Shown here: piece by piece, positions 1-8,100 of the stretch
Layout: each line of letters starts with the position of its first letter
Numbering within the stretch: the first letter of the stretch is position 1
Assembly: GCA_903842845.1 (NCBI GenBank)
Contig: CAIMNN010000451.1
Coordinates: forward strand, 1 to 8,577
Direction: 5' to 3'
From: an uncultured Acidobacteriaceae bacterium
GTDB taxonomy: Bacteria > Acidobacteriota > Terriglobia > Terriglobales > Acidobacteriaceae
DNA: 8,577 nt
Notes under the pieces: generated by a model
What the model saw: the letters and a program-made list of their open reading frames with translations, nothing else
Databases searched by the model: none
What the model was told of the DNA's origin: nothing
Made by a program: the position numbers and the translations under genes

Positions 1-2637
1 AAGAATTATTTTGACCATTCGACGCCGGCGTACCCGGGGCGCATTCCGCCGTTCCGTCGCAACGAATTTGGATTTACGAATGGCGGGCCGGTTTATATTC
101 CGCATGTGTTCGATGGACGCAAGTCGACTTACTACTTTACTCAGTACCAGGGATTCCGGCAGGTGCTGGGAACGACGCAGGTGATGCCGGTGCCATCGGA
201 TGCGCAACGGCCGCAGGGCGGGTCGAATATTGTAAGCGACACGTTGAAATTTGCTGACAAGACGACGGACACGTTGTTGATACCGGTGAACGCGCAGATT
301 GCGGCGATACTGGCGCGGTATCCGAAGGCGAATTACTCGACGGGGACGTACGGCGCGAACACGTATGCGACGGCGTCGCCGGTTGCAACGAATGCCGACC
401 AGTTCTCGTTGCGGTTGGACCACAAGTTTTCAGTGGCGAACCAATTTCTTGCGCGGTTCAATATGGATGATCTGAACGGTCCGACGACGAACCCGGACCA
501 GACGGCGATTGACCCGAGCTTTGGCGTGAGTTTCTTTGACCGGCAGCGGAATGTGTTGGGGACGCTGACGACAACGCTGACGCCGAAGCTGACGCTTGTG
601 TCGTCGCTTTCAATAACGCGCACGATGCCGGGCTTCCCGACGCCGAACCACACGGACCCGGCGGTGAAGTTCAACGATGGATTGTTTGAGGCGTTTAACG
701 GCACCGGCGGTACGGTGATACAGGCGTTCAGCAATCTGTTTCAAGAGCAGGAGAACCTGAGCTACCAGCGCGGGCGGCACACATTCAAGGTGGGCTTTGA
801 GGTGCGCGTGAATGCGGACACGACGTACTTCGGCATGAGCCCGAACGGCGATTATGATTTTGGCGGCGGCGCGGCGTACGCGACGGTGCCGATCGCATCG
901 GTGAGCGGGAACCATGATGTGCATGTGGGCGACCAGTTGCCGGATACGCTGTCGTCATTTTTGTCGGGCTCGCCGTTTGATTACAACGTGGCGGTTGCGC
1001 CGCCGGAGATTTCGGGCGGCACGCACATTGGGCCGGCGGCAATCAACCGCAACAACTTCAACGCGTATTTTGAAGACACGTGGAAGGCGCGGCCGAATTT
1101 GACGGTTGAGTACGGAGTGCGGTGGGAGTACTACTCGCCGATAACGGAGCGCGCGCACCGGACGGCGTCATTCCGCATGGTGGATGGGACGCTGCGTTAT
1201 GTTGTGAATCCGCAGCCGGGATATCAGACGACGCTGAAGGCGTGGGCACCGCGGTTGCAGGTGTCGTGGGAGCCGAAGAAAAATTTCACGGTGCGCACTG
1301 GCGTTGCGGTGACGACGATACCGCCGAATATCTGGCTGGATAATTATCTGACCGGGCAGGCGCCGTTTGTGATCTATCCGCGTCGGCTTTCTTCGTCGAG
1401 TGCGCCGCTTGAATATGGATTCACGATTACGCCTGCGATGCTGCCGACTATCTACGACCTGAACGGGAACAGCATACTTGCCAAGGGGACGAGCAAGATC
1501 CCTTCGAACACAGTGATGGATGTTGACCGCTTTGAGACGGAGTCAACGGTGTTGACGGGGTCGAGTGCAGCGAGCGTGCTGAGCCTTGCGGGCATTGAGG
1601 CGAATTTTTGTAACGGGACGTTGTACACGTGGACATTGGGATTGGAGCGGAAGTTTGCAAACCTGACTGCGGACCTGGGATATGTGGGGACGACGGCGGA
1701 GAAGTTGCCGCGCGTAAGTTTTCCGAATGCGTATCCGGGAGCTTGGCCGGGGTTTGCGCCATACACCAATTTTGACGGATCGGGAAACCCGGTGAGCGGC
1801 TTCGGCGTGATGCAGGTGATAACGAACGACACGCACTCGAATTACAACGCGTTGCAGGCATCGCTCTCGGGGACAGTCGGGCATGGTGGGCCGGGATTGC
1901 AGGCGTCATACACGTGGAGCCGGTCGATAGACACCACCTCGCTGGTGATGGGCGGCACGGGCGCGACGGGAGCGGTGGCGACGGGATTTGCGCAGGATCC
2001 CACAAACATGCGCGCGGAGAAGGGGCCGTCGTCGTTTGATGTTGCGCATGGGTTTGGATTGAGTGTGGCGCAGGACCTGCACATGGATAGCGCACGGATG
2101 CTCTCGGTGGTGCCGAAAAAATTGACGTATGGGTGGGAGCTGCTTTCAATCTCGTCGATCTCGTCGGGCGCGCCATTCACGGTGTTCTCAGGCGTGCAGC
2201 AGACGGGCGCGGGCGACAACGGCACAAACCGTCCGGACCAGATCGCGAAGCCGCATCTATCCACGTCGCGCAAGAACCGTGCGGATTATTTTGGAATGGG
2301 CGAACTGAACGCGGAGGCGTACTTCAATATTCCTGTGCATGTGGCGGGTGGAACAGGACCGAACCAGGGAGTGTTTGGAACGCTGGGGCGGAACACGTTC
2401 CGTGGACCGGCGTTTTACAACTTTGATTTTGCGCTGATAAAAGATACGCCGTTCGGCCGCAGGCAATCGGGCGCGGAAAAAGTGGATGTGCAGTTCCGCG
2501 GCGAGTTCTTCAACCTGTTCAATATTGTGAATATGGGTTTGCCGTCGAATACTTTGACGGGCGCTGGGTTTGGGCTGATATCGAGGACGGCGGGGAACTC
2601 GCGGCAGATACAGCTTTCGCTGAAGTTTATCTATTGA
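1..2637 (+). CDS. Oar-like TonB-dependent receptor, C-terminal part (5' end outside window)
   Basis: This is an outer-membrane TonB-dependent receptor of the Oar-like type, which would move a large or complex ligand across the outer membrane; the ligand is unknown. The reading frame is open from base 1, so the GTG at 106 is an internal codon rather than the start. The first visible residues (KNYFDHSTPAYPGRIPPFRR, then NEFGFTNGGPV) align with residues ~286-320 of the receptor at 5101-8361, so roughly 285 residues (signal peptide, carboxypeptidase-regulatory domain, plug) are missing and the full protein should be about 1160 aa. The 878 visible residues are almost all beta-barrel. Family landmarks include TWKARPNLTVEYGVRWEYY, NYNALQASLSG, SGAPFTVFSG, a FRGEFFNLFN segment, and a C-terminus IQLSLKFIY ending in an aromatic residue, as expected for BAM-dependent barrel insertion. 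The stop is TGA at 2635-2637. Third codon positions are unusually poor in C compared with the second receptor. Confidence 0.93.
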   Translation, partial: KNYFDHSTPAYPGRIPPFRRNEFGFTNGGPVYIPHVFDGRKSTYYFTQYQGFRQVLGTTQVMPVPSDAQRPQGGSNIVSDTLKFADKTTDTLLIPVNAQIAAILARYPKANYSTGTYGANTYATASPVATNADQFSLRLDHKFSVANQFLARFNMDDLNGPTTNPDQTAIDPSFGVSFFDRQRNVLGTLTTTLTPKLTLVSSLSITRTMPGFPTPNHTDPAVKFNDGLFEAFNGTGGTVIQAFSNLFQEQENLSYQRGRHTFKVGFEVRVNADTTYFGMSPNGDYDFGGGAAYATVPIASVSGNHDVHVGDQLPDTLSSFLSGSPFDYNVAVAPPEISGGTHIGPAAINRNNFNAYFEDTWKARPNLTVEYGVRWEYYSPITERAHRTASFRMVDGTLRYVVNPQPGYQTTLKAWAPRLQVSWEPKKNFTVRTGVAVTTIPPNIWLDNYLTGQAPFVIYPRRLSSSSAPLEYGFTITPAMLPTIYDLNGNSILAKGTSKIPSNTVMDVDRFETESTVLTGSSAASVLSLAGIEANFCNGTLYTWTLGLERKFANLTADLGYVGTTAEKLPRVSFPNAYPGAWPGFAPYTNFDGSGNPVSGFGVMQVITNDTHSNYNALQASLSGTVGHGGPGLQASYTWSRSIDTTSLVMGGTGATGAVATGFAQDPTNMRAEKGPSSFDVAHGFGLSVAQDLHMDSARMLSVVPKKLTYGWELLSISSISSGAPFTVFSGVQQTGAGDNGTNRPDQIAKPHLSTSRKNRADYFGMGELNAEAYFNIPVHVAGGTGPNQGVFGTLGRNTFRGPAFYNFDFALIKDTPFGRRQSGAEKVDVQFRGEFFNLFNIVNMGLPSNTLTGAGFGLISRTAGNSRQIQLSLKFIY

Positions 2638-2651
2638 ATTTTTGTGAAGGG

Positions 2652-4052
2652 CTATTTTGAGTTTATTAAAGGCAGATGCACGGTGAAATTCGAGCCGACT
2701 TCCAAAGTGGAGGTTACGGTAATGCTGCCGTTGCATTGCTCTGCGATCCACTTTGCGATTGAGAGGCCGAGGCCGGTTCCGCCTATCTCTCGTGAGCGGA
2801 CCTTGTCGGCGCGCCAGAAGCGGTCGAAGATGTGGGGAAGGTTTTCCTGCGCGATGCCGATGCCGGTATCGATGAGCTCGATCACGGCGAACGTGGGCTC
2901 TTGAGAGAGCTTGAGGGTGACAGTGCCCATTTTCGGCGTGTACTTGATGGCATTGTCGACCAAGATCACAAAGAGTTCGCGCAGCGATGCATCCTCGCCC
3001 AATATGTAAATCGGGTTTGGTTGCAACTGAGCCTTGAACTTGATGTGCTTCTTGCGAGCGAGGGGCTTGGCGCTGACAGCGATCTCATTGAGCAGTGAGG
3101 TCAGGTCGATGCTCGTGAGACGGAGCTGGTTTGTGCCGGAGTCGGCCCTCGCAAGCTCGAGGAGCCTGTCAACAAGCGCTGAGGTGCGATTGGTCTCGCG
3201 CAGAATTTTGCGCAAGGCGTCGAGAAGTTCTTCCTGCGTGCGCTCGCGGCGCAGAGTGTACTCCGCCGCTGTTTGAATGAGCGTGAGCGGCGCGCGCAGT
3301 TCGTGCGAGGCGTCGGCCGTGAACTGGGTCAGTCGGTTGACGGAGAGCTCGATTCTTTCGAGCATCGCATTCAATGTAAGCGAGAGTGTTTGCAACTCAT
3401 CGCGCGGCTTGGGAACGGAGAGACGCGCAGTGAGATTATCTGCGCCTATGGCGCGCGCTTCGCGATTGATCTGTTCGACCGGCGACATTGCCCTGCCGCT
3501 GAGCCAGAAACCCGCGGCGGCCAGCAGCAGCAGCAGGACTGGAATCGAGATACACAAGAGCTGGCCGAAATCAGTGAGCGATTCATCGAAGCTGCGCAAC
3601 GGTTCTGCGACTTGAATGGTAAAGATGCTTTGGTTGATCTGAATGCCGCGTGCACCGAGCCGGACCCTGGTGCCGCTCGGAGCGGAGTCTCGATAGACGG
3701 GTTTTTCACCGGGCATCAAACGCGGCGCGATACGCAGATTGTGCCTGGCAATTGCCGGTGATTCAAAAAGCAGCTTTCCCTGCGCGTCGTAGATTTGGAA
3801 GAGGCCACCGCCGAGTGGCAGCTCCGGGCCGTTGGTCAGTTCTTTCTGCAACTCGGGGATGGCGTTGTCACCACGCGCCTGAAAGTACTGCTCCACCCCG
3901 AGCGACTTTCGGAAGAGCTCCTCGTCGATGCCCTGATACATGCTTGCGCGCATCGCGATCCAACTGCCGACAGCCAGTGCGATAAGGATGGGAGCCGCGC
4001 TGAGAAAGTACCAGGCTGCGATGCGAAAGCGAATAGAGAAGATGGTGATCAT
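2652..4052 (-). CDS. Membrane sensor histidine kinase (HisKA/HATPase_c, HAMP)
   Basis: This 466-aa inner-membrane kinase should autophosphorylate on histidine and pass the phosphate to the regulator encoded immediately upstream. Visible order: first membrane helix at about residues 10-34, periplasmic sensor of ~130 residues (35-163), second helix at about 165-185, a HAMP linker (~186-238), the HisKA dimerisation domain with the H-box FTADASHELRAPL (phospho-acceptor His250), then a HATPase with N-box LVDNAIKYTP (Asn367), G1 box DTGIGI (395-400), F-box residues FDRFWRAD and G2 box GGTGLGL (424-430). All catalytic boxes are intact and the length is typical of the CusS/QseC-like class. The sensor domain has no Cys and only one His (104), which argues against a metal-binding CusS function. 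The ATG at 4050-4052 overlaps the regulator stop by four bases (ATGA), indicating translational coupling. The signal sensed is unknown. Confidence 0.95.
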   Translation of the reverse strand: MITIFSIRFRIAAWYFLSAAPILIALAVGSWIAMRASMYQGIDEELFRKSLGVEQYFQARGDNAIPELQKELTNGPELPLGGGLFQIYDAQGKLLFESPAIARHNLRIAPRLMPGEKPVYRDSAPSGTRVRLGARGIQINQSIFTIQVAEPLRSFDESLTDFGQLLCISIPVLLLLLAAAGFWLSGRAMSPVEQINREARAIGADNLTARLSVPKPRDELQTLSLTLNAMLERIELSVNRLTQFTADASHELRAPLTLIQTAAEYTLRRERTQEELLDALRKILRETNRTSALVDRLLELARADSGTNQLRLTSIDLTSLLNEIAVSAKPLARKKHIKFKAQLQPNPIYILGEDASLRELFVILVDNAIKYTPKMGTVTLKLSQEPTFAVIELIDTGIGIAQENLPHIFDRFWRADKVRSREIGGTGLGLSIAKWIAEQCNGSITVTSTLEVGSNFTVHLPLINSK

Positions 4053-4720
4053 CCCGGGTCTCTCAAGCTGTAGCCGAGGCCGCGTTCAGTGTGGATGAGC
4101 TTTTTGAATTCCGGCGGGTCGACCTTGCGGCGCAGGAACTGCATGAAGACGTCAAGATTATTGTCACTGGCGCCGCGCTCGGCCCAGACATTATTGACGA
4201 TGTGATCGCGCGTGACCACGCGGCCAGCAGAACGCAGCAGACATTCAAGGATTGAGAATTCGGTTCGGGTCAGGTTCAGGAGCGTGCTGCCACGCCAAAC
4301 CTCGTGCCGGGCGATATCCATGGTCAGGTCGGCGAAGCGGAGGTTGGAGTTCTGCGCGGAGTTGCTCAGACGGGTGCGCGCGCGGAGCCTTGCAACCAGG
4401 ACTTCAAAAGAGAACGGCTTGGTGAGGTAGTCGTCAGCGCCTGCATCGAGGCCGCGAACAATATCCTCGGCGGAGTCTCTTCCGGTGAGCAGGAGGATGG
4501 GGGTGCGAATTTTGAGGAAGCGGAGCCGCTTGGTGACCTCAAGGCCGTTGAGGAAAGGAAGCATGACGTCGAGGACGATGATGTCGAAGGCGGAGAGCTC
4601 GGCGGCTTTGAAGCCGGAGGCGCCGTCAAAGCAGAGCTTGACGGAGTAGCCTTCTTCCTCGAGTCCCTTGCGGAGGTACTCGGCCACATCTCGATCATCT
4701 TCGACCAGCAGGAGCCGCAT
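4049..4720 (-). CDS. OmpR/PhoB-family response regulator
   Basis: This is a 223-aa DNA-binding response regulator, the cognate partner of the kinase that follows it. The receiver domain (1-~115) shows the acidic pair Asp8/Asp9 in LLLVEDD, phospho-acceptor Asp51 in IIVLDVMLP, Thr79 in LLLTGRDS and Lys101 in DYLTKPF. The C-terminal winged helix (~126-220) includes LTRTEFSILECLL, the recognition-helix region DNNLDVFMQFLRRKV, and the wing ending ERGLGYSLR. The frame stays open upstream to 4840, but the start at 4720 is preferred: it gives the canonical MRLLLVEDD beginning and family-typical length, and it has a GAGGTGG ribosome-binding site 8 nt upstream. The 40 extra upstream residues match nothing in the family. 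It is the first gene of a two-gene operon and is transcribed away from the receptor at 5101, so autoregulation or control of that receptor is plausible but not shown. Confidence 0.95.
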   Translation of the reverse strand: MRLLLVEDDRDVAEYLRKGLEEEGYSVKLCFDGASGFKAAELSAFDIIVLDVMLPFLNGLEVTKRLRFLKIRTPILLLTGRDSAEDIVRGLDAGADDYLTKPFSFEVLVARLRARTRLSNSAQNSNLRFADLTMDIARHEVWRGSTLLNLTRTEFSILECLLRSAGRVVTRDHIVNNVWAERGASDNNLDVFMQFLRRKVDPPEFKKLIHTERGLGYSLRDPG

Positions 4721-4728
4721 CACGTCAA

Positions 4729-4735
4729 CCACCTC
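4729..4735 (-). promoter_or_regulatory. Ribosome-binding site of the response regulator
   Basis: On the minus strand this reads GAGGTGG, followed by 8 nt and then the ATG at 4718-4720. It decides in favour of the 223-aa form of the regulator over longer in-frame starts reaching to 4840. Confidence 0.7.
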
Positions 4736-4811
4736 ACAGCATGAAGCGCAAAGCTGAAAATTACCTGAAGGGGCGGTGCGCCGTGAAGCGAACACGGAAC
4801 CTACCGCGCTG

Positions 4812-4840
4812 CGTATAGTACAAACTCGCGATTCCATCAA
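4812..4840 (-). promoter_or_regulatory. Candidate sigma-70-type promoter for the two-component operon
   Basis: On the minus strand, TTGATG (4840-4835) is followed after exactly 17 bp by TATACG (4817-4812). Each hexamer matches the bacterial housekeeping consensus at four of six positions. Transcription would start near 4805, giving a leader of about 85 nt before the regulator ATG at 4720. This is a consensus match only; promoter rules in this phylum may differ. Confidence 0.4.
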
Positions 4841-4856
4841 CCATTGTGCCAGCGGT

Positions 4857-4926
4857 CACAGAACAAATTTGGTTTGTAAACGGCTGAAATGAATTGGTTT
4901 TGTTTCTGTGTACGGCGGCCGTCACA
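4857..4926. promoter_or_regulatory. Cluster of inverted and direct repeats, candidate operator
   Basis: Three arrangements are visible. CACAGAACAAA (4857-4867) is the inverse of TTTGTTTCTGTG (4899-4910) apart from one extra T. AATTTGGTTTGT (4866-4877) is nearly repeated in direct orientation as AATTGGTTTTGT (4892-4903), 26 bp apart. ACGGC-G-GCCGT (4912-4922) is a perfect inverted repeat, extended by TGTG and CACA on either side with one bulged T (4907-4926). The block sits just upstream of a TATAAA box on the plus strand and just upstream of the minus-strand promoter candidate, where a regulator could act on both genes. The binding protein is unknown; the neighbouring response regulator is the obvious candidate, but the 26-bp spacing is not the usual 10-11-bp OmpR tandem repeat. 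Confidence 0.35.
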
Positions 4927-4929
4927 TCT

Positions 4930-4935
4930 TATAAA
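4930..4935 (+). promoter_or_regulatory. Possible -10 element for the receptor gene
   Basis: TATAAA matches the -10 consensus in five of six positions and lies in an AT-rich stretch about 165 bp upstream of the receptor start. No good -35 hexamer sits 16-18 bp upstream; that space is occupied by the ACGGC/GCCGT inverted repeat. The promoter may therefore depend on an activator, or this may simply be AT-rich sequence. Confidence 0.2.
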
Positions 4936-5088
4936 AGAAAAGTTTGATTTCTTAAGGTAGATTTCAGTTCGTTCCTCTAGCGTGATTGGGTCCTGCAACA
5001 GCGAATGAAATAGGTTCGCAAAGCAAAGGACCGGATGCGGGCGGGACCCGTATCTGGACTCGAAAAAATTGGTCCGAGATTTTGGCAT

Positions 5089-5093
5089 GGAGG
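5089..5093 (+). promoter_or_regulatory. Ribosome-binding site of the Oar-like receptor
   Basis: GGAGG lies 7 nt before the ATG at 5101, a near-ideal Shine-Dalgarno arrangement. This favours 5101 over the in-frame ATG at 5035 (weaker AAGGA only 4 nt ahead) and the ATG at 5152 (no visible site). Confidence 0.75.
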
Positions 5094-5100
5094 ACGAGGC

Positions 5101-8100
5101 ATGTATTTGAGAGAGTTTCGCAATTCTAATCAAGCTTGCAGTGACACAAAGATGTTTGGGTGGTTGTACACCGGTCTTTTGCTCACGCTGTTCTTGATCG
5201 CATTTGTTTATAACGTCCCGCTGCAGGCACAACAGGTCACCGGCGATGTTGTGGGAACGGTCACTGATGCGACCGGCGCACTTCTTCCCAAAGCCAACGT
5301 CGTTGTGAAGAACGTTGGGACTCAAGAGGTCAGAGCCGGTGTGTCATCCGAGAGGGGTGAGTTCGCCTTCGCGTTGCTGCCGCCGGGGACGTACACCGTA
5401 ACCGTCGATGCCAAGGGATTCAAGACCTTTGTGCAATCCAACTTTACTTTGGATGTGGGTGTGCGTTATCGCGTCAACGCTCAGCTCCAAGTGGGTAAAA
5501 CCAGCGAAGTGATCATTGTGACAAGCGAAGCCGCGGCGTTGCAGACGGATGACTCAACATTGCAGGCGGTTGTCGAGAGCAAAGCGGTTGAAGACCTGCC
5601 GTTGAATGGACGCAACTTTGTGCAACTGGCGCAGGTTGTGCCGGGTGCCAATGAAGGCCCCGCTCATAGTGCGGCAAGTGGCGGAGGGGGTTCGGATTTC
5701 CGTCCCTCTTCAGCGCTCGTGGTCAACGGCCAGTCGGACGTGCAGAACAACTACATGCTGGATGGAACCGACAACAACGAGCGTTTGCTCGGATTGTTGG
5801 GCGTACGCCCGTCAGTGGACGCGATTGCCGAAGTGAACGTGATGACCGGCCAGTACACTGCCGAGCTGGGACGCACTTCAGGCGGCATGGTCAACATCAT
5901 CACCAAGTCGGGAACAGACGAGTTCCATGGCTCGCTGTATGAGTTCCTGCGCAACGATGACCTGGATGCCAGTGATTTCTTTGCCATGGCAGGCAGCAAG
6001 CCCCCGCTCAAGCAGAACCAGTTCGGCGGCAGCATCGGCGGGCCGATCATCAAGGGCAGGACATTTTTCTTCGTGGATTTTGAAGGCTTCCGTCAGGTCA
6101 TGGGGCAGACAAAACTGCTTACCGTGCCGACTGCGCTCGAGGATAAGTTTGACTTTACCGATGTGGGTGGCGGAGTGCTGGACCCGCTGACATTGAATCC
6201 AATTGCACTGCAATACTTTGCGCTGTATCCGGCACCGAACCGTCCGGGCCTGGCGAACAACTATGTCTCCAACGCAATTCAGCGTCAGCACTCCGAGACA
6301 TTTGACGTACGCGTCGACCATCGCATCAACGACACCAACATGATCTTCGGCAGGTACTCGTACAACAACACCAACACGGTGAACCCCGGCGGTTTGCCTG
6401 CGGTCGGCAACATCATTCCTGATGGCGGCGTCACGGCGCCTGAGCTGGTTCAGAACGCGATGGGCAACTATGTGCATATCTTCAAGCCCACACTGCTTCT
6501 GGAAGTGAAGGGCGCATATACGCGCATCAACCTGCAAACGTTACTGGGCAACAACGGCAAGAACCTGAGCACGCAGTTCGGATTGGCAGGCGCCAATATC
6601 GACAGCACCACGACGGGCCTGACGCAACAACTGCCCGCGGGTTATGAGTCGCTCGGCGATGCATCCTTCAACCCGGACACGACCTACGACAGCACCATCC
6701 AGTTCATGGGCGCTCTCTCCTACACCAAGGGGACGCACAGCATGAAGTTCGGCGCGGCCTATGTTCACAGCGGAGCCAATCAGTTCCAAAACCGCTGGGG
6801 ACTTGGCTGGTATATGTATGTGCCTGCTCCGCCGTTCTTCAACTCGATGATCAACTTCCTGAACGGCATTCCATTCCAGTTGACGCGCGCCAATCTTCTG
6901 CAAACGCAGGACCTGCGCACATCAGAGCCGGATTTCTACGCACAGGACAACTGGCGCATTACGCCGAAGCTGACCTTGACCTACGGAATCCGCTACAGCG
7001 TCTTCACTCCTTACACTGAGGCGCATAACGCCATCGACAGCTTTGACCCGAATACGGCAGAGCTGCTGATAGCCGGGAAGAATGGCGTCGGGGCAACGGC
7101 CGGCGTGACAACCGACTACTACGACTTTGCGCCACGCATCGGTTTGGCATGGTCGCCGAGAAACGGCACTGCGATCCGCGCAGGATACGGCCGCAGCTTT
7201 TATCCGGATAACACCGGCGGCGGAATTTATTTGAAGAACCAGCCGTTTGAGTTTTTCTACCAATCGGCTCCGTTCTCCGTTTCGCTTTCGGACCCGATGC
7301 CGCAACCGTCTATGCTGCCCACGGACCAGGCTGACCTGACCGGTGCATTGAGCGGCGTTGACAAGGACTTCAAAGCCTCGTATGCGGACCAGTTCAGCTT
7401 GAATATCCAGCATGAGTTCCACAAGTGGGTGGCGACCATGGGATATGTCGGTGTGACGACGCACCGCCAGGCGATGGACCTTCAGATCAACCAGGCACCT
7501 CCGGCGCCGTGTCCACCTGTACCGGGACCGCCTTGCTACTACTCCAGGCAGCCCTACTTTGCGCAGGTGCCTAACGTGACGGGCGGCATCTCCTACCAGG
7601 TGACGCATGGCGTCTCCAACTACAACGGCTTCCAGGCCACAGTGCAGCGGCAGTACAGCTCCGGCTTGCTGGTGAATGCCAACTACACCTTCGCGCACAG
7701 TCTCAGTGATGTGCTCTCATTCACAGGCCGCGCACTTTCCGAGGGCTGGGGCGAGGTTCCGCAGGACCTGGGCTGGCAGAATGTATGGCGTCAGGTGCAT
7801 GCACGCGAGTACAGCAACTCTGACTTCGACATTCGTCACCGCATCGCGATGCAGTTGGCGTATGCGCTTCCCTTCGGCAAGAACCTGAAGGGAGCCGCGG
7901 GTTACATCGTGAAGGGTTGGCATGCCAACAGCATCTTTGTGTGGCAGACCGGCGAGCCGTTTACGGTGATAAACAACAACTCGGTGTCGAACACCAACAT
8001 CAACCCGCCCAACAACGGCGACCGGCCGAATTTGACCGGCAAGTGGAAGCTCTCGAATCCGAGCATCAGTGCGTGGTTTGACACCACAGCGTTCACACAG

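Larger units (their letters stand above)
4721..5100. other. Divergent intergenic control region
   Basis: This 380-bp region lies between the regulator start and the receptor start and carries no convincing gene. The open frame on the minus strand at 4837-5325 overlaps the receptor's signal-peptide and regulatory-domain coding sequence, matches no family I recognise and has a composition expected of chance. The central part (about 4860-4970) is clearly more AT-rich than the flanking genes. It contains a candidate minus-strand promoter (4812-4840), a repeat cluster (4857-4926) and a TATAAA box (4930-4935). Confidence 0.75.

Noticed and set aside
1448..2176. 242-codon minus-strand frame inside the first receptor
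   Set aside because: The plus strand is continuously coding for conserved beta-barrel sequence. G-rich third positions leave few stops on the opposite strand, and the product is a low-complexity Ser/Pro/Arg string with no family features.
3273..3761. 162-codon plus-strand frame inside the histidine kinase
   Set aside because: It is antisense to the conserved HAMP, H-box and periplasmic coding sequence and has no motif or ribosome-binding site of its own.
4721..4840. Forty-residue N-terminal extension of the response regulator
   Set aside because: Receiver domains of this family start at MRLLLVEDD-type sequence, and that Met has a GAGGTGG site at ideal spacing. The extension would also run over the candidate promoter.
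4907..4926. CRP-like site suggested by the TGTG ... CACA ends
   Set aside because: A CRP site needs TGTGA and TCACA separated by 6 bp; here the left half is TGTGT and the spacing is 10 bp. It is kept only as an unidentified inverted repeat.
5035..5100. Upstream in-frame extension of the second receptor to ATG 5035
   Set aside because: The 22 extra residues would precede an already long signal-peptide N-region, and the 5101 start has a much better ribosome-binding site (GGAGG, 7 nt). It cannot be fully excluded because AAGGA lies 4 nt before 5035.
4837..5325. 162-codon open frame on the minus strand across the divergent region
   Set aside because: It overlaps the first ~225 bases of the well-supported receptor, shows no recognisable motif, and its predicted sequence looks like random translation. 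It also overlaps the promoter and repeat elements.
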